A stretch of 5,050 nucleotides of DNA, from NCBI GenBank assembly GCA_018061375.1, contig JAGOUG010000058.1:1-5050 (forward strand), read 5' to 3'. The number at the start of each line of letters is the position of its first letter. Within the stretch, counting starts at the first letter, position 1. Shown in pieces: positions 1 through 4,912 of the stretch. The position numbers were made by a program, and so were the translations under genes. The notes below the pieces were generated by a model. That model had not been told where the DNA came from and searched no databases. It worked only from the letters and a program-made list of their open reading frames with translations. The DNA is from Candidatus Saccharimonadota bacterium. Its GTDB lineage: Bacteria; Patescibacteriota; Saccharimonadia; Saccharimonadales; UBA7683.

Positions 1-216
1 GGCATGTATCATTGGGGGTTAAAAAAGTTAAGCGGAGAACAAAGTAGCGTACTCCACTATCTTGATCCGTTGGGTGGCGTCATGGCTTCAATTCTCATAC
101 TTGGAGATAAAGTTACACCTCTTATTCTACTTGGAGGAGGACTAACAATACTTGGCGTGTACTCATCGGGTTCTAAGGTGAAGCTACGTCTTCATCACTT
201 TCATTCTCATAAATAG
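1..216 (+). CDS. EamA/DMT-family transporter, C-terminal fragment (5' end outside window)
   Basis: The frame is open from the first base of the window to a TAG at 214-216, giving about 71 visible residues, so the gene starts upstream of the window. The visible part resembles the end of the last EamA domain of drug/metabolite transporters. A helix start with Leu-Ser and Ser-Ser-Val-Leu is followed by a Tyr-Leu-Asp-Pro-Leu segment, which matches the family's 'YL-(E/D)-P' turn. Next come a hydrophobic stretch, Leu-Gly-Asp-Lys-Val-Thr (family 'LGE-x-(L/V)-T') and a final Gly-rich helix ending in Leu-Gly-Val-Tyr. A short basic, His-rich tail (K-x-K-x-R-x-HHFHSH) would lie in the cytoplasm. Proteins of this family are ten-helix inner-membrane exporters or importers of small metabolites; the substrate cannot be told from this fragment. 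The internal ATG at position 4 is not a credible start because it would remove most of the fold. The family call rests on the C-terminal motif only. Confidence 0.7.
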   Translation, partial: GMYHWGLKKLSGEQSSVLHYLDPLGGVMASILILGDKVTPLILLGGGLTILGVYSSGSKVKLRLHHFHSHK

Positions 217-218
217 TT

Positions 219-231
219 TATAATCCTTAGT
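219..231 (+). promoter_or_regulatory. Putative murB promoter (-10 box TATAAT), near-leaderless
   Basis: A perfect TATAAT at 219-224 lies directly after the transporter stop codon, and the murB ATG is at 235. A transcription start about 7 nt after the box falls at roughly 231, so the mRNA would have a leader of 0-4 nt. No good -35 hexamer is seen 16-18 bp upstream (around 196-201), and no Shine-Dalgarno sequence precedes the ATG. A consensus hexamer in AT-rich DNA can arise by chance. The same geometry at two other genes in the window strengthens the call. Confidence 0.5.
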
Positions 232-234
232 ATT

Positions 235-1284
235 ATGATTACGCAAAAAAATGTACTTCTTTCAGAATACTCATCCTTCCATTGTGGGGGCGCTGCCGAA
301 GCACTGATTACGTGCGAATCATCAGAAGATATCTGTGTGGCTGTTAGAGACAATGCTAACCAATCTATTCACTGCTTAGGATTTGGTACAAACGTACTAA
401 TATCTGAGCAGGGTCTACCCGGCATCACCCTTGTCTGTCGTGGGGGTACAATCACCCATGAAGAAAACGTCCTTATCGCCGAAGCTGGAGTATGGTGGGA
501 CGATTTAGTTACTACAAGTATTGAAGCTGGTCTATGGGGACTCGAACTTACGAGCGGCATACCAAGTAGTATCGGTGGTGGTGTTATGGGTAATATAGCT
601 GCGTATGGGCAGCAGGTGAGTGACACTCTAGAATGGATTGAAGTAATTGCGACAGGTTCGCAAATTGTAACCCGTATCCCTGCTTCTGAATTGAAGTTTG
701 GATATCGACACAACTCTCTCAAAGATCAGACCGACCTCATTATTATACGGGCGGGCTTCAAACTGTCGTCAATACCTACCCAACAACTCGAATATGGCTC
801 TGCACTTCGTATTGCCGAAGATCTCAATCTAAGCACGAAAACACTGACTGATCGTCGTACAATTATTCTTGAAGCACGTAAACGAGCTGGTTCTTTGTAC
901 GATCCAACGCAAAAATCGAATAGTTATACTGCGGGTTCATTTTTTAAGAATCCTGTCGTACCAATCGAGGTTGCCAAGAAAGTAATCACTTTCGACGAGA
1001 CTAAAAAGTCTGCCGAGGTGCTTCTAAAGCAAAATCAAATACACGGTGGCAGTGATCACCGAGTATCAGCAGCTCATGTTCTACTCGCAGCAGGTTTTAC
1101 GCGCGGACAAACCTGGGGTAATGTTCGTTTGCATCCCGAACATATACTTAAGATTGAAAATATCGGCAGTGCATCTGCACAGGAGATATACGACGTTGCG
1201 CAGATAATTATTAGCACCGTGAAAGAAAAACTAAACATTACACTTGAACCAGAGGTCCAGTTTTTAGGTGATTTTACTGGATGA
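235..1284 (+). CDS. murB: UDP-N-acetylenolpyruvoylglucosamine reductase (MurB)
   Basis: MurB is the cytoplasmic FAD enzyme that reduces UDP-GlcNAc-enolpyruvate to UDP-MurNAc with NADPH, the second step of peptidoglycan precursor synthesis. At 349 residues it is close to E. coli MurB (342). The N-terminal FAD-binding PCMH-type domain shows Leu-Gly-Phe-Gly-Thr-Asn-Val-Leu (48-55) and Gly-Leu-Glu-Leu...Gly-Ile-Pro-Ser-Ser-Ile-Gly-Gly (102-115), followed by Asn-Ile-Ala-Ala-Tyr-Gly (120-125). Catalytic residues known from E. coli are present: Arg158 in FGYR, the proton-donor Ser235 in GSFFKNP, and Glu340 in LEPEV. Both the Tyr-containing insert typical of type I enzymes and the short tail fit. The start at 235 gives the normal N-terminus (Leu-Ser-x-Tyr-Ser-Ser-Phe, then Gly-Gly-Ala-Ala). 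It has no Shine-Dalgarno and follows a TATAAT box by 10 nt. The gene ends with TGA, the only TGA stop in the window, 12 nt before the next start and in the same frame. Confidence 0.97.
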   Translation: MITQKNVLLSEYSSFHCGGAAEALITCESSEDICVAVRDNANQSIHCLGFGTNVLISEQGLPGITLVCRGGTITHEENVLIAEAGVWWDDLVTTSIEAGLWGLELTSGIPSSIGGGVMGNIAAYGQQVSDTLEWIEVIATGSQIVTRIPASELKFGYRHNSLKDQTDLIIIRAGFKLSSIPTQQLEYGSALRIAEDLNLSTKTLTDRRTIILEARKRAGSLYDPTQKSNSYTAGSFFKNPVVPIEVAKKVITFDETKKSAEVLLKQNQIHGGSDHRVSAAHVLLAAGFTRGQTWGNVRLHPEHILKIENIGSASAQEIYDVAQIIISTVKEKLNITLEPEVQFLGDFTG

Positions 1285-1297
1285 TACAATAGGCTCA
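1282..1297 (+). promoter_or_regulatory. Putative extended -10 promoter of the M50 protease gene; leaderless
   Basis: TGATACAAT at 1282-1290 is an extended -10 element (TGn followed by TACAAT), and its TGA is also the murB stop codon. The base 7 nt after the hexamer is 1297, exactly the A of the protease ATG, which predicts a leaderless mRNA. No Shine-Dalgarno is visible between 1285 and 1296 and there is no clear -35 box, as expected for extended -10 promoters. Co-transcription with murB is also possible given the 12-nt gap. Confidence 0.5.
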
Positions 1298-1914
1298 TGT
1301 CTATGAATATTCAGCTGGTACTTTATGCCATTCCCGCACTTGTAATTGCAATTTCACTGCATGAAATGATGCACAGTGTTGTTGGCTACTGGCTTGGTGA
1401 TGACACCGCCCACGAACACGGCAGACTCACCCTCAACCCACTTAAACACATAGACCCACTGACCACTGTGGCCTTGCCATTAGTACTAGTACTTGTTGGA
1501 CTCCCCCCATTTGCCGCAGCCAAACCAGTTCCAATTAATATGCACCGACTCAAGTTTGAAGAATTCGGCATGGCCCTGGTTGGTCTTGCCGGCCCATTCA
1601 CAAACCTACTGATTGCAATATTTTGCGGTGTAATACTTCGGTTTGTCGGATTTGAAGGTTGGCTTGGTCAGTTCTTACTAATTAATGTCTCTATCAACAC
1701 CGGGCTATTTGTCTTTAATATGATTCCGTTTCCGCCACTTGATGGATCTCGTGTTTTATACGCTCTTGCACCAGAGGCAGTACAAAAATTTATGATGCAA
1801 ATTGAACGCATGGGCTTCACCGCAATACTGTTTTTTATGTTTATCATATTCCCCTTCATCGGCCCAGCAATAGTCCGTGTGCAAGAAACAATTCTGCGCG
1901 TTATTTTAACGTAA
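1297..1914 (+). CDS. Site-2 protease family (M50) membrane zinc metalloprotease
   Basis: This 205-residue, strongly hydrophobic protein belongs to the short M50 group (related to B. subtilis YwhC-like proteins), which lacks PDZ domains. The zinc motif HExxH is His22-Glu23-Met-Met-His26, inside the first membrane helix (about 5-27). The second metal-ligand motif is Asn141-Met-Ile-Pro-Phe-Pro-Pro-Leu-Asp149-Gly150, the family's 'N-x-x-P-x-P-x-x-D-G', with Asp149 the third ligand. Between them lies Gly-Arg-Leu-Thr-Leu-Asn-Pro-Leu-Lys-His-Ile-Asp-Pro (42-54), another hallmark of this subgroup. Hydrophobic segments near 56-72, 92-117, 125-147 and 172-193 suggest about five helices. Members cut transmembrane or membrane-associated substrates; no partner is identifiable here. 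The ATG at 1297 is chosen because it coincides with the predicted transcription start; ATG 1303 would remove only two residues. The stop is separated by 1 bp from the convergent glyA stop, so no terminator fits between them. Confidence 0.92.
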   Translation: MSMNIQLVLYAIPALVIAISLHEMMHSVVGYWLGDDTAHEHGRLTLNPLKHIDPLTTVALPLVLVLVGLPPFAAAKPVPINMHRLKFEEFGMALVGLAGPFTNLLIAIFCGVILRFVGFEGWLGQFLLINVSINTGLFVFNMIPFPPLDGSRVLYALAPEAVQKFMMQIERMGFTAILFFMFIIFPFIGPAIVRVQETILRVILT

Positions 1915-1915
1915 C

Positions 1916-3199
1916 CTAGTTATCACTTGGGAGTGGGAACTGAGAGCAGAATTCTATTACCTGATGATGAAGGTTCTCCAGTTTTTTAGCATCAGAGCGG
2001 GACTCAATTGCTTGACGCATCCAAACTGCAAGCTGGGGCATATCTTTCACCTTCATACCGCGCGAGGTAATGGCAGGCGTACCGAGACGGATACCACTTG
2101 GTCTAAATGGTGGCAATGTATCATCTGGGATTGCATTTTTATTAAGCGTTAATCCAATGGAATCAAGCACCGTTTCTGCTTCAGCGCCATCTATTCCAAA
2201 CGAAGTATGCACATCTACTAACATAAGGTGATTATCGGTGCCGTTTGTAACAAGCTTGAAGCCTGCTTGCATAAGCGCCTCAGCGAGTGCCTTAGCGTTA
2301 TCTACCACCTGTTGGGCATACAGCTTAAATTCTGGCTGGAGCGCCTCTCCGAAGGCCACAGCCTTAGCAAGCGTATTGTTCATGTGTGGACCACCCTGGT
2401 AGCCCGGGAATACACTTCTGTCTATGAGTGTTGGCAGGTTCTGGAGCGTTTTTTCTGGAGCTTTGAGCGGATTACCAACAGTGCCTTTTGTAAGAATCAT
2501 GCCTCCGCGTGGGCCACGAAGGGTTTTATGAGTCGTGGTCGTCACCAGGTGGAAGCCATAATCAAATGGGTTCTTCGCCACACCACCGGCAATTAATCCG
2601 GCGATGTGCGCCATGTCTGCCATAGCCATGGCATCAACCTCGTTGGCGATATCAACAAACTTTTGGTAATCAAGCTCTCGGGGATATGCCGAAAAGCCTG
2701 CAAGAATAATTTTTGGCCGATGTTTGAGTGCCATTTCACGCAGCTCATCGTAATCTATCTCACCAGTTTCTAGATCTTTAATGCCGTATCGTTCAAAATT
2801 GAATATTTTACCGGCAGCAGTTATCGGATGTCCGTGCGTAAGGTGTCCACCATGATCTAGGCGCATGCCAAGTACGGTATCGCCCGGGTCTAGCCATGCG
2901 TGATATACCGCCATATTTGCCGGTGCGCCAGAATGGGGCTGTACGTTTGCGTGATCGGCACCAAATAGCTTTTTAGCCCTATCAATGGCAAGTTGTTCTA
3001 CCTGATCGGTATTTTCTTGTCCACCATAATACCGTTTACCCGGGTAGCCTTCTGAATATTTATTTGTGAAGACAGAACCGAGCGCTTCAAGTACATCTTT
3101 ACTGACATAATTTTCTGATGGAATGAGCTCGAGCCCTTGACGCTGCCGAAGTTCTTCTGCCTCTACGAGTTTCTGTAATGTCTTGTCTGATAATGCCAT
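1916..3199 (-). CDS. glyA: Serine hydroxymethyltransferase (GlyA)
   Basis: GlyA is the cytoplasmic PLP enzyme that interconverts serine + tetrahydrofolate with glycine + 5,10-methylene-tetrahydrofolate, supplying glycine and one-carbon units. Its 427 residues are close to E. coli GlyA (417). The PLP lysine is Lys225 in Thr-His-Lys-Thr-Leu-Arg-Gly-Pro-Arg-Gly-Gly. The cofactor-contacting Asp195 and His198 lie in Ala-Asp-Met-Ala-His-Ile-Ala-Gly. The substrate and folate residues Tyr48, Glu50 and Tyr58 sit in the KYSEGYPGKRYYGG block, and Arg371 in SGIRLGTPA would bind the substrate carboxylate. Leu-Asp-His-Gly-Gly-His-Leu-Thr-His-Gly (114-123) is also typical. One small variant is Ile-Pro-Ser-Glu-Asn (26-30), where most bacterial enzymes have Ile-Ala-Ser-Glu-Asn. 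The start is fixed by AAGGAG 4 nt upstream (3204-3209, minus strand). The gene stands alone, divergent from HTH-murA and convergent with the M50 gene. No inactivating change is seen. Confidence 0.98.
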   Translation of the reverse strand: MALSDKTLQKLVEAEELRQRQGLELIPSENYVSKDVLEALGSVFTNKYSEGYPGKRYYGGQENTDQVEQLAIDRAKKLFGADHANVQPHSGAPANMAVYHAWLDPGDTVLGMRLDHGGHLTHGHPITAAGKIFNFERYGIKDLETGEIDYDELREMALKHRPKIILAGFSAYPRELDYQKFVDIANEVDAMAMADMAHIAGLIAGGVAKNPFDYGFHLVTTTTHKTLRGPRGGMILTKGTVGNPLKAPEKTLQNLPTLIDRSVFPGYQGGPHMNNTLAKAVAFGEALQPEFKLYAQQVVDNAKALAEALMQAGFKLVTNGTDNHLMLVDVHTSFGIDGAEAETVLDSIGLTLNKNAIPDDTLPPFRPSGIRLGTPAITSRGMKVKDMPQLAVWMRQAIESRSDAKKLENLHHQVIEFCSQFPLPSDN

Positions 3200-3203
3200 A
3201 TCG

Positions 3204-3209
3204 CTCCTT
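3204..3209 (-). promoter_or_regulatory. Shine-Dalgarno site of glyA
   Basis: On the minus strand AAGGAG is followed by CGAT and then the glyA ATG (3199-3197), giving a 4-nt spacing. It is the only clear ribosome-binding site in the window and fixes the glyA start. The other complete genes here lack one. Confidence 0.8.
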
Positions 3210-3215
3210 TGTCGC

Positions 3216-3250
3216 TTTAGTATTTAGTATATGGTATTTAGTAGTTAGTG
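3216..3250. repeat. Five tandem heptamers, consensus TTTAGTA
   Basis: Read on the plus strand in perfect 7-bp register, the units are TTTAGTA (3216), TTTAGTA (3223), TATGGTA (3230), TTTAGTA (3237) and GTTAGTG (3244). Three are exact and two match at 5 of 7 positions. The array covers the putative -10 box of glyA and most of its spacer. An inverted copy, CTACTAAA, lies at 3335-3342 beyond the REP-like repeat. Confidence 0.75.
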
Positions 3251-3254
3251 AGAA
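3226..3254 (-). promoter_or_regulatory. Putative glyA promoter
   Basis: On the minus strand TTCTCA (3254-3249, 4 of 6 to TTGACA) is followed after 17 bp by TATACT (3231-3226, 5 of 6 to TATAAT). Transcription would begin near 3219, giving a leader of about 20 nt that carries the AAGGAG site. The -10 box lies within the heptamer array, so repeat changes could alter it. Prediction is from sequence only. Confidence 0.45.
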
Positions 3255-3264
3255 GGAGCGAAGT

Positions 3265-3325
3265 GTCATTCCTGCGTAGGCAGGAATCTCTGGGGCATAA
3301 AGTTTCCTGCCTTCGCAGGAATGAC
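3265..3325. repeat. REP/dRS3-like inverted repeat with two nested hairpins
   Basis: The left arm 3265-3287 begins GTCATTCCTGCG, and the right arm 3303-3325 is its reverse complement at 21 of 23 positions, separated by 15 bp. Each arm is itself a small hairpin: ATTCCTGC-GTAG-GCAGGAAT (3268-3287) and TTCCTGC-CTTC-GCAGGAA (3304-3321). An outer 9-bp inverted pair, ATTTAGTAG (3236-3244) and CTACTAAAT (3335-3343), could extend the element to about 108 bp. Sequences with the core 'TTCCTGCG-nAGGCAGGAA' are a recurrent intergenic repeat class in many bacteria, resembling Neisseria dRS3/REP elements. It could form a cruciform or RNA hairpin between the two divergent promoters. No adjacent U-tract supports a terminator role. 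Confidence 0.8.
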
Positions 3326-3368
3326 AGCAAGCATCTACTAAATTCTTTCTTCCATCCACCAGGACTCT

Positions 3369-3384
3369 ATATCACATGTGATAT
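3369..3384. promoter_or_regulatory. Perfect 16-bp palindrome; candidate operator of HTH-murA
   Basis: ATATCACATGTGATAT is perfectly self-complementary with its centre at 3376/3377. Its right half contains the TG of the extended -10 and the first three bases of the -10 hexamer (3382-3384), so a bound dimer would block RNA polymerase. The adjacent gene encodes a Cro/CI-type DNA-binding domain, a class that binds such symmetric sites and often represses its own promoter. The palindrome is read directly; its recognition by HTH-MurA is inference. Confidence 0.55.
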
Positions 3385-3395
3385 GATTATTTGTA
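3379..3395 (+). promoter_or_regulatory. Putative extended -10 promoter of HTH-murA; leaderless
   Basis: TGATATGAT at 3379-3387 is an extended -10 element. A start of transcription 7-8 nt after the hexamer falls at 3394-3395, on the ATG at 3395. There is no Shine-Dalgarno and no recognisable -35 box (3359-3364 reads CCAGGA). The upstream ATG at 3383 lies inside the -10 box and therefore cannot be on a transcript from this promoter. Confidence 0.55.
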
Positions 3396-4912
3396 TGCAT
3401 GAATACCAACAAAAAATTGGTGAGCTCGTCTCGCGGGTTCGAAGTCAGAGGGGTTTAACTCAAAAAGAATTAGCCGATAAACTCGGAACATCACAGAGTG
3501 CAATTAACAGAATTGAAGCTGGCAAGCAGAACATTACACTAGAAATGCTTGCTAGGATTTCAGATGTGCTCAACAAAGAACTCATAAGTCTTGGTAGCAA
3601 CACGGTAAGTCTGAGAGTTGATGGCGGCCATAAACTTAAGGGCTCAATAGATGTAAAAATCAGCAAAAATGCTACCGTTGGCCTACTCTGCGCTGCAATG
3701 ATGAACAAGGGCACGACAACCCTAAAAAAAATACCGAAGATTGAAGAGGTCTATCGCCTCATAGAGGTAATGGCAAGCATTGGTATAAAAATTGATTGGC
3801 TTGAAAATGGCGATCTATTTATAGATCCTCCAAAAAAACTACAGCTCGATAAAATGGACGTGAAGGCAGCTAAGCGTACGCGAAGCATTATTATGTACCT
3901 AGGCGCGCTCATGCACGGCTATAAAAGCTTCAAGCTACCTTACGCTGGAGGCTGTAAACTTGGGAAGCGAACAGTAGCACCACACTTATTTGCACTCGAA
4001 GAGTTTGGCGTTCAGGTTGCTACCACAAACCATAATTACCAAGTGTCGGTTGCCAAAAAACTACCTGGCGAAGTTACGCTGTACGAAATGGGCGATACCG
4101 TAAGTGAAAACGTACTAATGGCTGCTGCGCTCACTCAGGGCACAACTGTTATTCGCAACATAAGTAGTAACTACATGGTGCAAGACATGTGCTATTTTCT
4201 AGAAGCTTGCGGCGTAAAAATTAAAGGCATCGGCACTAACACCCTCACTGTGCAGGGTGTGTATGAAATTAACAAAGCCATAACCTATGCACCAGCAGAA
4301 GACCCGATAGAAGCATTTAGTTTTATTTCTGCAGCCATTACTACCAACTCTAAAATAACTGTAAAGCGCTGCCCGATAGACTTTTTAAGAGTTGAGCTGA
4401 TTAGGCTACAGAGAATGGGCTGCAAATTTAAAATTGGCGAACCCTACAAGGCAGAGAATGGAAAGACTGATCTTGTCGATATTACCACGCTCGATTCAAA
4501 CAAATTAGTAGCACCTGAAGATAAAATTGCGGCACTCACCCACCCCGGCATCAACATGGATAACCTTCCTTTCTTCGCCCCGATTGTAGCCAGAGCAAAA
4601 GGTACAACACTCATACACGATTGGAGCTATGAAGACAGAGCCCTCTACCTAACCGAACTCCGTAAGCTCGGCGTAGACGTAAAACTAGCAGACCCACACC
4701 GCATTTACATCACCGGCCCAACAAAGTTCGAGCCAGCCGACATCAACTGCCCACCAGCCCTACGTCCAGCCGTAATAATTTTGATTACTATGTTAGCCGC
4801 ACCGGGTACTAGTATTTTAAGAAACATTTACTCAATCTCACGCGGCTACGAAGATTTTGCCGAGCGCCTCAACTCCCTTGGTGCCCAAATTACTATCCTC
4901 AAAGATATCTAG
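3395..4912 (+). CDS. murA: HTH (XRE/Cro-CI) domain fused to UDP-GlcNAc 1-carboxyvinyltransferase (MurA-like)
   Basis: This 505-residue fusion has a Cro/CI-type helix-turn-helix at about 5-65 (Gly-Leu-Thr-Gln-Lys-Glu-Leu-Ala, then Ser33-Gln-Ser-Ala-Ile-Asn-Arg-Ile-Glu41 as the likely recognition helix). A complete EPSP-synthase-fold MurA domain follows from about 73 to the end (E. coli MurA has 419 residues). MurA transfers enolpyruvate from PEP to UDP-GlcNAc, the first committed step of peptidoglycan synthesis. By alignment with E. coli, the following are kept: Lys91/Asn92 (K22/N23), Arg163 (R91), Cys187 (C115, the fosfomycin target) in Gly-Gly-Cys-Lys-Leu-Gly-Lys-Arg, Arg192 (R120), Asp389 (D305), Arg415 (R331), Arg457 (R371) and Arg483 (R397). 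Altered are Ala455 in place of D369, and DPIEAFS (303-309) where D-R-I-E-T-G-T is usual. I chose ATG 3395 for its promoter. The longer GTG start at 3248 would translate the intergenic repeat. The protein is probably an active enzyme that also regulates; a regulator with a lost activity is the alternative. Confidence 0.88.
   Translation: MHEYQQKIGELVSRVRSQRGLTQKELADKLGTSQSAINRIEAGKQNITLEMLARISDVLNKELISLGSNTVSLRVDGGHKLKGSIDVKISKNATVGLLCAAMMNKGTTTLKKIPKIEEVYRLIEVMASIGIKIDWLENGDLFIDPPKKLQLDKMDVKAAKRTRSIIMYLGALMHGYKSFKLPYAGGCKLGKRTVAPHLFALEEFGVQVATTNHNYQVSVAKKLPGEVTLYEMGDTVSENVLMAAALTQGTTVIRNISSNYMVQDMCYFLEACGVKIKGIGTNTLTVQGVYEINKAITYAPAEDPIEAFSFISAAITTNSKITVKRCPIDFLRVELIRLQRMGCKFKIGEPYKAENGKTDLVDITTLDSNKLVAPEDKIAALTHPGINMDNLPFFAPIVARAKGTTLIHDWSYEDRALYLTELRKLGVDVKLADPHRIYITGPTKFEPADINCPPALRPAVIILITMLAAPGTSILRNIYSISRGYEDFAERLNSLGAQITILKDI

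Noticed and set aside
369..722. Minus-strand 117-residue open frame inside murB
   Set aside because: It is antisense to the conserved FAD-binding part of MurB, is rich in low-information Pro/Ser/Thr stretches, and has no domain.
235..1284. Alternative genetic code with TGA read as glycine, merging murB with the protease gene
   Set aside because: The long genes contain many ordinary glycine codons and no in-frame TGA, and both MurB and the protease have normal termini at this junction.
2228..2596. Plus-strand 122-residue open frame inside glyA
   Set aside because: It lies wholly antisense to conserved serine hydroxymethyltransferase coding sequence and has no recognisable domain.
3265..3325. 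CRISPR-like or phage attachment repeat
   Set aside because: There are only two copies, in inverted orientation and each an internal hairpin, with no direct repeat-spacer pattern and no integrase nearby.
3099..3359. Minus-strand 86-residue open frame across the glyA start
   Set aside because: It overlaps glyA and the repeat in another frame, and its middle (IPAYAGMT) is the usual spurious translation of this repeat class. It has no domain.
3248..3394. 49-residue N-terminal extension of HTH-murA from a GTG at 3248
   Set aside because: It translates the REP-like inverted repeat into a typical repeat-derived peptide (FLRRQES, CLRRNDS) and runs through the promoter and palindrome. The HTH domain starts normally from the ATG at 3395.
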